The translations under genes and the position numbers were made by a program. DNA of 64,000 nt. It comes from Hahella sp. HNIBRBA332 (lineage in GTDB: Bacteria > Pseudomonadota > Gammaproteobacteria > Pseudomonadales > Oleiphilaceae). The notes under the pieces are model-generated. The model did not search any database and had not been told where the DNA came from. It was given only the letters and a program-made list of their open reading frames with translations. Numbering within the stretch: position 1 is the first letter of the stretch; the number at the start of each line of letters is the position of its first letter. The DNA is taken from contig NZ_CP132203.1 in assembly GCF_030719035.1 (NCBI RefSeq), positions 2,604,001-2,668,000 on the forward strand, written 5' to 3'. This document shows positions 9,015 through 16,874 of the stretch, one piece after another.

Positions 9015-9196
9015 GGCGCTGGAAATCCGACATCAACAAGAAACGAAAAAGTGAGACGCAAAGGCCCCAACAACCGAGGCCTATGCTAGGGGGTGAGACG
9101 GGATTTCACAACAACCAAGAGCCCAACTGTCCCCTCTCCGGGAGTGTGTGCGGCCCCGCCCGCAGTTCACTTTTTGCCATTATCGTTTTGGCCCAC

Positions 9197-9814
9197 TCAA
9201 ATCAGCTGTGTTTTACTTTCTTTGCCTTGCAATGAATTGTCGGCAATTTCTACCAGCCCATTCCACGTTGAAGTTTTACAAGACTCTAAGAAGTCTCTGG
9301 TTTCTTCTTGAGGCCAAAGATAAGCGACTGCTGCGATATAACAGCGAGGTGTTATTACTGCACCTTCGTTCATCGTATATGGTTGTATTCCGCGAAGGAT
9401 TCTTCGGATATCCTCGCTGCCTGGGACTACCTTTTTCTTCAGCACCACAGCGCAGGCTCCACATATTTGATGCACATTGCCTTTACGAATTGACATGAGC
9501 AGGAACTCAAGACTCTCTCGCTCTGTACTTTGAAGAATGAAAATAGCGAGCCCTAACTCTTTATAAAGGATAGTGCTTTCAAACTTCTCGTCGAGCAACT
9601 GATTCAGTATTTGAAGGGCTTCTGTGCAACCAGAGCCAGCTATAGCCTTGATCAGTTGGCATTGTGTTCGCCATGCCTTTTCCTTCTCAATTTCTTTTGT
9701 TAACGCTTGGATTAAGTAAGGGCAATAACCTTGCAGTTTATTCTTATAGATGGCTTCAGCAGCTTTTCTTACTTTCGGAGAAGAGCCTGATTCTAAATCC
9801 TTTATATATTCCAT
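9197..9814 (-). CDS. HEAT-repeat-like hypothetical protein
   Basis: A 205-residue soluble protein with helical repeat character: paired helices with Ala/Leu spacing, such as VRKAAEAIYKN, CQLIKAIAGSGCTEALQILNQLL and CGACAVVLKK. This is the pattern of HEAT or armadillo-type solenoids used for protein binding. AGGTGAGAA lies directly before the ATG. The next gene upstream on the same strand is 60 bp away, so the two may be co-transcribed. Base composition is more AT-rich than the surrounding enzymes. No function is assigned. Confidence 0.6.
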   Translation of the reverse strand: MEYIKDLESGSSPKVRKAAEAIYKNKLQGYCPYLIQALTKEIEKEKAWRTQCQLIKAIAGSGCTEALQILNQLLDEKFESTILYKELGLAIFILQSTERESLEFLLMSIRKGNVHQICGACAVVLKKKVVPGSEDIRRILRGIQPYTMNEGAVITPRCYIAAVAYLWPQEETRDFLESCKTSTWNGLVEIADNSLQGKESKTQLI

Positions 9815-9873
9815 TTCTCACCTGGGCGTTGATTCAAATGGGAGACTACGTCGCTTTAAATGCTTCTGCAAAC

Positions 9874-10494
9874 CTATTCTTGGCAGTGAACAACCCACTG
9901 CCCCTCAGGAACATCGAAGCATTGCTCCCCCCAGGCTAATATGTGCTCAAAATCAGAGAACGCCTGCTCATAATACTTGCTTCCCTTCTCGTCATAGAAG
10001 AAGGCGTGAACTTTGACTCCGGGAATTTTCACCGCCTTCAAAACATGAGGTGGTTTCAAGGGCAAGTTTGGGTAGTCGACACTGGTATATCTCAACATCC
10101 GCTTGAAATCGAAGTAACGCTGATCCTGCGTCAAAGTTGCTTCTCCGAGCAACTGTATTTCCAGTTTTCGATGTGCGTCCAGACACTCAAAAAACACAGG
10201 AATCTGATATTCGCAGTTTACTACTTGCTCTTTAATGATAGTCGCCCAGGAAAACGGATAATCCTCTGGTAGCGAATACTTCTCCATTAAAAAACGCCTG
10301 AACTCGCCAGCAAAGTCGTACCAGCCGAACTCCTCTCTGGCCATACTGTAACCCACCAAAATACCGTTCAGCGTATCTATATCATTGGCGAACATTTGGT
10401 ATCGATGACGGATCAGGTCCAGAAGTTCAAGCGCTGTTTTAGCACCGTGAAACGCGATTAGTTTACCCGGTTGATCATCGTACATAAGCGCCAT
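9874..10494 (-). CDS. Hypothetical protein, 206 residues
   Basis: An unrecognised soluble protein. I use the ATG at 10494 (MALMYDDQPGK) because an AGGA site lies 5 nt upstream; a longer frame exists but has no such site. The N-terminal half is helical (LLDLIRHRYQMFANDIDTLN), and the C-terminal half is rich in Tyr and Phe (KVHAFFYDEKGSKYYEQAF). There are no signal peptide, membrane helix or catalytic motifs. It is probably co-transcribed with the HEAT-like gene downstream. Confidence 0.55.
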   Translation of the reverse strand: MALMYDDQPGKLIAFHGAKTALELLDLIRHRYQMFANDIDTLNGILVGYSMAREEFGWYDFAGEFRRFLMEKYSLPEDYPFSWATIIKEQVVNCEYQIPVFFECLDAHRKLEIQLLGEATLTQDQRYFDFKRMLRYTSVDYPNLPLKPPHVLKAVKIPGVKVHAFFYDEKGSKYYEQAFSDFEHILAWGEQCFDVPEGQWVVHCQE

Positions 10495-10703
10495 AATTCC
10501 TCGCTGATTAGGGCCGCCAATTATACCAAAATAACCCACCGTTCTTTGCTTTAGGAGACGATTCTGTAAACCTCCCCTCACCCGAATTTATGCCTTATAG
10601 TGACGCCCTATATCGAAATCGTTACATTCGCTCCGTTAAGGTTGCTTCATGGTAAACGATTAATTCGATGCAGCAGATTGAAACAAATAAAAAGGGTGAA
10701 AAT

Positions 10704-11258
10704 ATGCAGTTTGATAAGGTGAACTGGTTGTTCCTGGCAGGGATAGGCAATTCCGGCGAGCAGCACTGGCAAAGGATGTGGGCGCATAAACTGCCTAACT
10801 CTATCTGGCTGGAGCATTCAGAATGGGAAGCGCCTCAGCGCGACCTGTGGGTTCAAGAGATGAGCGAGGCGGTCGCTCAGCTCACCCAGCCCACTGTAGT
10901 GGTATCGCATAGTCTGGGCTGTTTGCTACTGCTTGAATGGGCCAGTATGCATCGCTGTGAGCACTTGGTGGGCGGTTTTCTTGTTGCGATTCCCGACCCG
11001 ATGAGCGACGTTTTTCCCGCCGAAGCGAAAGGTTTTCGTAGCGGCTTTGAACATTCCGTCTCCATACCTTTAACCGTCATCTCCAGCCAGGACGACCCTT
11101 ACGGCTCTATCGACTATGCGCAGCGCTGCGCGCAGCAGTGGGGAGCCAGCTTTACCAATATCGGTCCCAAAGGTCACATTAACGGCAGCTCCAATCTGGG
11201 AGACTGGCGTGAGGGATTTGAGCTGCTGACAGGGTTTGTGGACGGCATTGAATATTAA
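10704..11258 (+). CDS. RBBP9/YdeN-family serine hydrolase
   Basis: A 184-residue small alpha/beta hydrolase. The ATG at 10704 follows a GGGTGA site; upstream in-frame residues are not conserved-looking. Typical features are the early FLAGIGNSGEQHWQ segment (in place of HGxxG), the nucleophile motif SHSLGC, the Asp in SSQDDPYG, and the late GPKGHINGSSNLGDW carrying the catalytic His. Members are small cytoplasmic esterases or aminohydrolases of mostly unknown substrate. The protein is close to the full family length. Confidence 0.9.
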   Translation: MQFDKVNWLFLAGIGNSGEQHWQRMWAHKLPNSIWLEHSEWEAPQRDLWVQEMSEAVAQLTQPTVVVSHSLGCLLLLEWASMHRCEHLVGGFLVAIPDPMSDVFPAEAKGFRSGFEHSVSIPLTVISSQDDPYGSIDYAQRCAQQWGASFTNIGPKGHINGSSNLGDWREGFELLTGFVDGIEY

Positions 11259-11350
11259 GCGCGGTCTGTTAACATTTAAGCGCGCTCGACTCGCGCCTCC
11301 CCCCTTCAACGGGAAAGCACTTAAGTGCAGAGTTGTTCATCATCGCCTCT

Positions 11351-11410
11351 AACCTTTAATTGGGTTTGGAACAGAAGAAGGGAATGTTTAGCAACCCGCG
11401 ATTAAAGGTT
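11351..11410 (+). promoter_or_regulatory. Long inverted repeat in the leader, sequestering the Shine-Dalgarno of the DnaB-like gene
   Basis: AACCTTTAAT (11351-11360) is a perfect complement of ATTAAAGGTT (11401-11410). An inner pair, GGGTT (11362-11366) with AACCC (11393-11397), extends the stem. The right arm contains the AAAGG ribosome site of the gene starting at 11415, so folding would hide it. This suggests translational control; the trigger is unknown. Confidence 0.6.
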
Positions 11411-11414
11411 CAAT

Positions 11415-12125
11415 ATGAAACTGACCGCTCCCGTACATGTTCTAAAAGGCAAAGCTAAAGCCCTGAAACGCTCTCAGTCCCTCACCATGACCGAAGCCTT
11501 GGATCAAATAGCCAGGGCTGAGGGCTTTAGATCCTGGAGTCTCCTGCAATCCAAGGTGAAAGCTTTCACTCCCAAAACAACAGAAGAACTTTTAGATTAC
11601 CTGCATCCCGGCGATTTGCTATTAATCGGCGCCAGACCGGGTCTGGGTAAGACAACCTCGGCTCTGCAGCTTTTATTGCAAGCCATTAAAGAGGGGCGAC
11701 AATGCTTCTTTTTTTCATTGGAATATTCGAAAACTGCGCTCATTGAAAAACTCTCAGCGCTTGATCAACAGTTCGAGCCTGATCATCCTTTACTAAAACT
11801 GGATATGTCTGACGAGATATCTTCGGATTACATAGTAAAGCAAACAAAGGATAGGGTTACCGAAGGCTCGCTAATTGCCGTAGATTATCTGCAACTGCTT
11901 GATCAAAATCGTAACAAGCCGCCTCTCCAGCAGCAGGTCGAAGACCTGAAACGCTACGCCAAAGCCAAAAAGTGCATCCTGGTTTTCATCTCGCAAATAG
12001 ACAGACGCTTTGATGAAGATGAGCGAGCGATACCGACAATCAAGGATGTCAGGCTGCCCAACCCTTTGGATATGGGGTTATTCAATAAATCCGTGTTTGT
12101 GAAAAACGGTCGGATATATACCTAA
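11415..12125 (+). CDS. DnaB-like RecA-fold ATPase with an N-terminal EGFRSWS-type motif
   Basis: A 236-residue protein. The first 50 residues (MKLTAPVHVLKGKAKALKRS, then ALDQIARAEGFRSWSLLQ) are a short helical motif seen in front of several small bacterial proteins. The rest is a compact DnaB/RecA-type ATPase core: Walker A GARPGLGKTT (about 72-81), SLEYSK near 100 (the DnaB motif 1a region), Walker B LIAVDYLQLL, and a FISQIDR sensor segment. It is half the length of replicative DnaB and lacks the primase-binding N-terminal domain. Its role in DNA transactions is not known. A strong terminator follows, so it is monocistronic. Confidence 0.8.
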   Translation: MKLTAPVHVLKGKAKALKRSQSLTMTEALDQIARAEGFRSWSLLQSKVKAFTPKTTEELLDYLHPGDLLLIGARPGLGKTTSALQLLLQAIKEGRQCFFFSLEYSKTALIEKLSALDQQFEPDHPLLKLDMSDEISSDYIVKQTKDRVTEGSLIAVDYLQLLDQNRNKPPLQQQVEDLKRYAKAKKCILVFISQIDRRFDEDERAIPTIKDVRLPNPLDMGLFNKSVFVKNGRIYT

Positions 12126-12141
12126 CTGACGTATTTAAGAG

Positions 12142-12172
12142 AACAAGTCGCCCGAATGCGGGCGGCTTGTTA
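12142..12172 (+). terminator. Terminator of the DnaB-like gene
   Basis: ACAAG-CGCCCG and CGGGCG-CTTGT form a long stem around an AATG loop (one internal mismatch). The trailing T content is short. Confidence 0.75.
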
Positions 12173-12233
12173 TTGGGTTCAATCAACAAGTGCAGCAGGA
12201 TCGTGGCTATACAGAAACGAAACTCCCGGCTCC

Positions 12234-12503
12234 TCAAGACGCCCCCTCTGACAACGCCGCACGAATACAAGCCTTGATCATTTTTGGCGTAACAGGCTCT
12301 GCGGGTCTCTCAAGCCAATTATCGCATCTGGGAAACGGAAAGCTAATCGCCAATACCGCGCCAGGATTATCCGCCAGCTGAACCTCGGCCAGTGCATCGG
12401 TAACAAATGCAGCCTGGGAATAGGTTGGTTTATGTCTGATAATTCAGCGGTATTCCACCGAATCTACGACAATCTTTCTAGAACCTTTCTTGGGTATCGC
12501 CAT
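12234..12503 (-). pseudogene. Small conserved hypothetical gene interrupted by one in-frame TGA
   Basis: Reading leftward from the ATG at 12503, after an AGGCGAG ribosome site, gives MAIPKKGSRKIVVDSVEYR, then TGA at 12446-12444. The same frame continues for 69 residues (IIRHKPTYSQ..., CDNWLERPAEPVTPKM..., ALSEGAS) to a TGA at 12234. From memory, relatives of this small family have a Trp after the YR, as in YRWxxRxKPTY. A single TGG to TGA change would therefore explain the stop. I call it a recent pseudogene; a sequencing error or readthrough is possible. Confidence 0.7.
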
Positions 12504-12554
12504 TAGCGTCTCGCCTTTCCAAATGCCGTAAACTGCTGTGATTTATCAAGGTTG

Positions 12555-12941
12555 CTACCTGAGGATTAGTATCTCTTCAATGCCTGGTGACAAATAGATT
12601 TCCCTTTTGGCGCTGATCATACTCAATGCCTGATGGCTCGTTATGCCCTGTTTCATCATGAAGTAACGCGCAACAATGCAGACAGACCTGGAACGCCCGG
12701 CATGGCAATGCACCAATATCCTGTCTCCGCTGGAAACAACGTCATGGATGAAATCCACTGCATCATTGAAAAGCCGCTTATCATTGCCACGGCCATCAAT
12801 TAACGGCAGACAAAGCACATCAACGTCGGTGTTATCTTCGTCGCAGCACTCCTCTTTCAGGCAGAGTACAGCATCTACGTCCGATACGTCTTTCGCGTCC
12901 AAGAAATTTCCTATCGCTATTTGATCCGTTATCCAGTCCAT
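12555..12941 (-). CDS. Dual-specificity protein phosphatase
   Basis: A 128-residue single-domain phosphatase of the DSP/PTP superfamily. The signature HCHAGRSRS (Cys-x5-Arg) lies near residue 97, and a candidate general-acid Asp (LPLIDGRGND) sits 25-30 residues earlier. The N-terminus, MDWITDQIAIGNFLDAKD, matches the start of bacterial DSP domains. These enzymes remove phosphate from Tyr or Ser/Thr through a Cys-phosphate intermediate. Length equals a minimal DSP, with no regulatory domain. It is possibly part of the BY-kinase or Ser/Thr phosphorylation network, but nothing links it to a specific kinase. Confidence 0.9.
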   Translation of the reverse strand: MDWITDQIAIGNFLDAKDVSDVDAVLCLKEECCDEDNTDVDVLCLPLIDGRGNDKRLFNDAVDFIHDVVSSGDRILVHCHAGRSRSVCIVARYFMMKQGITSHQALSMISAKREIYLSPGIEEILILR

Positions 12942-13043
12942 AACAATCTGTGCCCGGAAGTTTGAAAAGTATGATGATGGGCCCTATAGAATCTTCATAG
13001 GGAGTTCTTAAGAGTTCGACTGGCTCTTCGCCTATCTGCAACC

Positions 13044-13433
13044 CTAAACAGAAATCCTCTTGAAATACGCTTCGCCCTTCCCTTCCACCTGCGTGATTTC
13101 AAAACCGGTACGCTCCAAATGAGTGCGTAATTTCAGGTTGGGGTTGGCGCAGTGGATGGCATGTACGACGCATTCTATGTGTGCGGCGTTTTTTATTTGC
13201 GCCGCTTTTTTCGCGATACGGGTAATGGCGGGCAAGACGCCCTCGCCTCCGCCGTCAATTTGCGCCAGTTCGACAGTCAGAGTTTTGTCTGAATATGAGA
13301 ACTGTCCCAGTACGGATGCGGAACCAATATTAACCACCAGCGGTTTATCGGTGAGGACCAGGGCGTCAAATTCCGTCTCTGTCCAGCTGAGGATTTCCGC
13401 CAGTGATACGCCTTCTATCTGAATATCAGCCAT
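13044..13433 (-). CDS. Hypothetical protein, 129 residues
   Basis: An unrecognised soluble alpha/beta protein (MADIQIEGVSLAEILSW). The C-terminal segment (HAIHCANPNLKLRTHLERTG then FEITQVEGKGEAYFKRI) resembles the end of GNAT acetyltransferases, where a helix followed by GF and YxK strands is usual. The acetyl-CoA P-loop (RxxGxG/A) is not visible, so I do not assign the family. It lies in a leftward run of small genes that may be one transcript with the DSP phosphatase. Confidence 0.5.
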   Translation of the reverse strand: MADIQIEGVSLAEILSWTETEFDALVLTDKPLVVNIGSASVLGQFSYSDKTLTVELAQIDGGGEGVLPAITRIAKKAAQIKNAAHIECVVHAIHCANPNLKLRTHLERTGFEITQVEGKGEAYFKRISV

Positions 13434-13468
13434 TCGCTGCCTCCTCTTCGCTCAAGTCAACTCACAGA

Positions 13469-13837
13469 TCAAACTACGTTACTCGTCTTGGCTTGCTGCT
13501 CAAGCCATTTTTTACGGCGCATGAATCGTGTCGCCTGCGCCTCTCTGAAGCGCTGCAGCTCGCGTTTTTTCCTGAATAGCACTTTCGCCAGTAAGCAATA
13601 CGATAGCGCCACAGCGGCTGTCACGCCGTAACGGGTTAGATCCGTGACCGTAATCATCCAGACTGAAGCCAGCAACATCATGGAAAGCGTAATTAGCAGC
13701 GCGCCGATTCTTTCTCCAAAATACTGCTCGCCCCACTCTTTTTGAGTTTGAAACTCATCTTTGCGGGTAAAACGCCTTTCTGCGTTTCTCGAATCGATCT
13801 GGCCCGCCGCCAAATCGCTGTATGCGCTATCGCTCAT
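13469..13837 (-). CDS. Small inner-membrane protein with two transmembrane helices
   Basis: A 122-residue protein. A charged N-terminus (about 45 residues) precedes two adjacent hydrophobic segments (IGALLITLSMMLLASVWMI and YGVTAAVALSYCLLAKVLF) and a strongly basic cytoplasmic tail (RKKRELQRFREAQATRFMRR). This layout gives an N-in/C-in hairpin. The function is unknown. It lies 35 bp from the downstream 129-residue gene and is probably co-transcribed. Confidence 0.6.
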   Translation of the reverse strand: MSDSAYSDLAAGQIDSRNAERRFTRKDEFQTQKEWGEQYFGERIGALLITLSMMLLASVWMITVTDLTRYGVTAAVALSYCLLAKVLFRKKRELQRFREAQATRFMRRKKWLEQQAKTSNVV

Positions 13838-13934
13838 TTACCACCTCGATAATCCGTGCGCGTGTTGGGGCGGCGATTGTACCCTATATTGGCGCTGACG
13901 CCCCCCAAAAAAGGCGCGATAAGCCCCGGCCAAA

Positions 13935-14402
13935 CTACAAATAATCAAAGTATCGCGTCCACCAGGTTATTGGCGAGATATCCCCAGCATTAACGCCATC
14001 GTAGGGGTAATCCAGTTCGCTCACCGGTATGTAGACATATCCCTGAGACTCAAGATAGGCGATACAGCCTTGCAATTGTCGCTGCTCGGCGCTGTCGCAT
14101 GTATTTTCATTGAGAAGCGTGAATAGCCCGCCGTAGTTGGAAAAACGAAAAGCAAAGTGATAAACCACGACCTGCAGTGCTCCGCTGGCGGCGTACGGCG
14201 TTTCCAGCTGGTAGATATCCGCAAAAAATGAGGCGTCCTGAACATTTGCGTCTAGCTCCAGCTCCGCAGACATGATCTTTTCCAACGATCCCTTATGTCT
14301 CTCAAGCTCGCTGACAGATAACTCCCAGTTAAAATCAGGAGGATACTCCCAACTCCCCCTGACATCGGCGGATATAAGCAGCGTATGAATCCTGCTATTC
14401 AT
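13935..14402 (-). CDS. Hypothetical protein, 155 residues
   Basis: An acidic, aromatic-rich soluble protein that I do not recognise (MNSRIHTLLISADVRGSWEY). The C-terminus WWTRYFDYL and the many Tyr/Asp residues recall small immunity-type proteins, but there is no toxin partner nearby. No signal peptide or membrane segment is present. AGGGC precedes the ATG. Confidence 0.5.
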   Translation of the reverse strand: MNSRIHTLLISADVRGSWEYPPDFNWELSVSELERHKGSLEKIMSAELELDANVQDASFFADIYQLETPYAASGALQVVVYHFAFRFSNYGGLFTLLNENTCDSAEQRQLQGCIAYLESQGYVYIPVSELDYPYDGVNAGDISPITWWTRYFDYL

Positions 14403-14481
14403 GTTTTTGCCCTGCGGAACGTTCTATGGAAATGCGTTGCTCAACCACATTTTCCACCTGCAATGCCTCGGAAAACCAGAC

Positions 14482-15303
14482 TCACTCAAAATCGCCATAA
14501 GCATCTATCGTTAAATTTTTGGCTTGCCGGTACGCGTGAGGCGTCTCTCCAATCAGTTTCTTGAAGTAGCGAATCAGATGAGGCTGATCGGTAAAGCCAA
14601 ATATGGCGGCCACATCCGCCCAGCTCATGGATTCGGTATTTTGCTGGTATAGATACAACAGTAGCTCATCCAGTCGCACCATGATCTGATATTGTTTCGG
14701 CGTCAGTCCGGTCACCCGCACAAAAGCGCGCTGCACCGCCCGCAAAGAACGATACAACCCTGTATCAAGCTCGGACGCTTTCGTGTTTGCAAGCAGTGTC
14801 AGAGCATCTCGCGCCAGCCGGCTATGCCGATCTTCCCGGATGCAGTGCGAATGCGCCTTGAACCATGCGTCCAGGTTCCAGCCTACGGTTACAGCGTCGT
14901 CGGCGGCGTTATTGAGAACATCCTCTCTCAGCAGATCAGGCATTTCAGCCAGAAAACCCGGCGGAGAGATGACGTCATCAATAGCGGCGAGACCATTGGC
15001 GATTGAATAGAGCGCGCCCGGCTTGAATTTAACCCCCAGGATGGCGAACGGCTCCGCCTGATGTAAAGTCATACTGCTGGTATTGGGAAGCTTCAGGTGC
15101 GTCCCTTTTCCGGAAAGCTGCCGCTCGCAAAGGCTATATGTATAGGACTGCTCCGGCGGGGCAATAATTAAATGGGCTTCTGGACAGGGATTCAGTTTGG
15201 GGCTGTCATGAGCGATATCGTCCTGGTCTTTGCGGAGAAACCAATAACACTCGATGTAGCGGGATACGAAGGCATCCTCTGGCTGGCGTTTCCAAGTTAT
15301 CAT
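14482..15303 (-). CDS. AraC-family transcriptional regulator
   Basis: A 273-residue regulator, starting at the ATG at 15303 (MITWKRQPEDAFV) rather than an upstream TTG. The N-terminal half (PCPEAHLIIAPPEQSYTYSL, then FAILGVKFKPGALYSI) is the sensor domain found in DUF6597-type AraC proteins. The C-terminal part has two helix-turn-helix units (YRSLRAVQRAFVRVTGLTPK and MSWADVAAIFGFTDQPHLIR), then YFKKLIGETPHAYR. The ligand is unknown. The neighbour at 15351 is on the same strand and 47 bp upstream. Confidence 0.88.
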   Translation of the reverse strand: MITWKRQPEDAFVSRYIECYWFLRKDQDDIAHDSPKLNPCPEAHLIIAPPEQSYTYSLCERQLSGKGTHLKLPNTSSMTLHQAEPFAILGVKFKPGALYSIANGLAAIDDVISPPGFLAEMPDLLREDVLNNAADDAVTVGWNLDAWFKAHSHCIREDRHSRLARDALTLLANTKASELDTGLYRSLRAVQRAFVRVTGLTPKQYQIMVRLDELLLYLYQQNTESMSWADVAAIFGFTDQPHLIRYFKKLIGETPHAYRQAKNLTIDAYGDFE

Positions 15304-15350
15304 CGTTATCCCACAACGCAATTTAGAGGGGCTTATGAAAGCTCGCTGCG

Positions 15351-15626
15351 CTATACCCCACTGTAAAACCAGCGATAAGCCATAACAAAAAACAACAGCG
15401 TTGCGGCAATGCTCGCCCTGAAAATCTTATCGCCGTTCTCTTTCCCCAGAATCTTCAACTGCCCCGCATAGATCACCAGACCACCGAGAAAAACCTGAAA
15501 GAGAGACATGAAGTAGATGGATTCATCGCTAAGACCGGCATTCTCGCCGCTGAAGATTTTGATCAACAGGAGCGCCACTGCGATCACCGCCATTGCTGCG
15601 CCGGCAAACTGCGCGAGTCTGACCAT
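15351..15626 (-). CDS. Small membrane protein, 91 residues
   Basis: Three hydrophobic segments (AGAAMAVIAVALLLIKIF, FMSLFQVFLGGLVIYAGQL and ASIAATLLFFVMAYRWFY) fill almost the whole protein. A short GENAGLSDES loop lies between the first two. It is not recognised. It may be co-transcribed with the AraC regulator downstream. Confidence 0.55.
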   Translation of the reverse strand: MVRLAQFAGAAMAVIAVALLLIKIFSGENAGLSDESIYFMSLFQVFLGGLVIYAGQLKILGKENGDKIFRASIAATLLFFVMAYRWFYSGV

Positions 15627-15813
15627 GCCAGTTATCTCCCTGTGAAAAATTGAGATGTGAAGCGCTACGCTCGCCCACGGTGGCCGTAGATAAGGATTTT
15701 GAGCGAGTGCAATTTTCAGGGCGGTAATTTAACACTCCCCATGGGCTTTCTGCAGCCGTTATTAGGTAAACTAGGCAGCCGATTTATCTCTTTTTCATCT
15801 ACGGAATAGAAGA

Positions 15814-16389
15814 ATGCCCCCAGAATTACAGCTATTTCCCGGCGCAGGACTGCTGACAGAACGTCTTTCTCTTCGCTTGGCCTCCCCTATTTACGCCCAA
15901 GGCGTGCTCGACTACTACACGCACAACAAAGCCCATTTGACGCCCTGGGAGCCCGCTCGGGAGGACGATTTTTATACTTTCTCCGGACAAATGCAGCGAC
16001 TGACGGACATGGCTCGCGTCATGGAACAAGGCTACGCAGTGAGTTTACTGATGTTCCCCCGACAATCTGACGACGTTATCGGCATCTGCAACTTCTCCAA
16101 CATCGTACGCGGCGCCTTCCAGGCCTGCCATCTGGGCTTCGCCATCGCAGGCCAGGAGCAAGGCAAGGGATTGATGCAGGAGGCCTTGTCAGCGGGAATT
16201 TATTTCATGTTTCACCACTACGGACTCCACCGCATCATGGCCAACTACCGCCCGGAAAATCACCGCAGCGGCAAACTATTAGCGTCCCTGGGTTTTGAGG
16301 TGGAAGGAAAGGCCCGATCCTATCTGAAGATAAACGGCGAGTGGACGGATCATGTTTTGACTTCGTTGATTAATGAGGCGATGACGTAG
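15814..16389 (+). CDS. rimJ: Ribosomal protein S5 alanine N-acetyltransferase (RimJ)
   Basis: A 191-residue GNAT acetyltransferase. Several stretches parallel E. coli RimJ: LTERLSLRLASP, HLTPWEP, GICNFSNIVRGAFQACHLGF, GKGLMQEAL, HRIMANYRPEN and RSGKLLASLGFEVEGKA, then DHVLT at the end. RimJ acetylates the N-terminal Ala of ribosomal protein S5. Length is full. The acetyl-CoA-binding QEQGKGLM segment (about 109-116) is intact. It is monocistronic, with an upstream GGAATAGAAGA leader. Confidence 0.85.
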   Translation: MPPELQLFPGAGLLTERLSLRLASPIYAQGVLDYYTHNKAHLTPWEPAREDDFYTFSGQMQRLTDMARVMEQGYAVSLLMFPRQSDDVIGICNFSNIVRGAFQACHLGFAIAGQEQGKGLMQEALSAGIYFMFHHYGLHRIMANYRPENHRSGKLLASLGFEVEGKARSYLKINGEWTDHVLTSLINEAMT

Positions 16390-16560
16390 TACTTCTATCA
16401 AAGACCAACTCGTTATGCCTGCATTCCAACTGCTTCAATTATCGATCAGCCCGGATAAAAAAAGATCAATACCCTGATTCATCAATTTATGCTCATCTGG
16501 GGATGCTTCATTACCCCGAATAATGATTAAACTGCGTTGTTTTGAAGGCTGAGAGGCGCA

Positions 16561-16809
16561 ATGGACACGAATATTAACCTGCCTGTTAATTGGCAAGAAG
16601 ACACTGAAATTCCTGGAGAGGGATTGTATTTAGTGGCGGTGCGTTACCCTTATGGTATGGGAACTTACGATATCGTTTACTGGAACGGCCAGGAGTGGGA
16701 ACTTGGCTATACTGCCGAGGTTGTAGGCTGGGTGACGGTAGACAACCTGATTGGCGTAATGAAAGCCGGTTGGCCGGCAGGCGATACCTTTGTTCTGGAT
16801 AACGAATAG
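16561..16809 (+). CDS. Hypothetical protein, 82 residues
   Basis: A small acidic protein rich in Trp, Tyr and Gly (GLYLVAVRYPYGMGTYDIVY, then WNGQEWELGYTAEVVGW). It is probably all beta, resembling the small phage-like DUF551-type fold, which is similarly built around VYWNG and GW segments. GAGAGG precedes the ATG. There is no partner gene and no function is assigned. Confidence 0.5.
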   Translation: MDTNINLPVNWQEDTEIPGEGLYLVAVRYPYGMGTYDIVYWNGQEWELGYTAEVVGWVTVDNLIGVMKAGWPAGDTFVLDNE

Positions 16810-16874
16810 ACTTCTGGGTTAGCCTTCAGGCCTGTTCAGTAAACCTTTTTACGACTAGATCCAGGAAACGCCCT

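Noticed and set aside
12444..12446. The in-frame TGA at this place as a selenocysteine codon
   Set aside because: No SECIS-like hairpin follows directly, the family has no redox motif, and the expected residue appears to be Trp.
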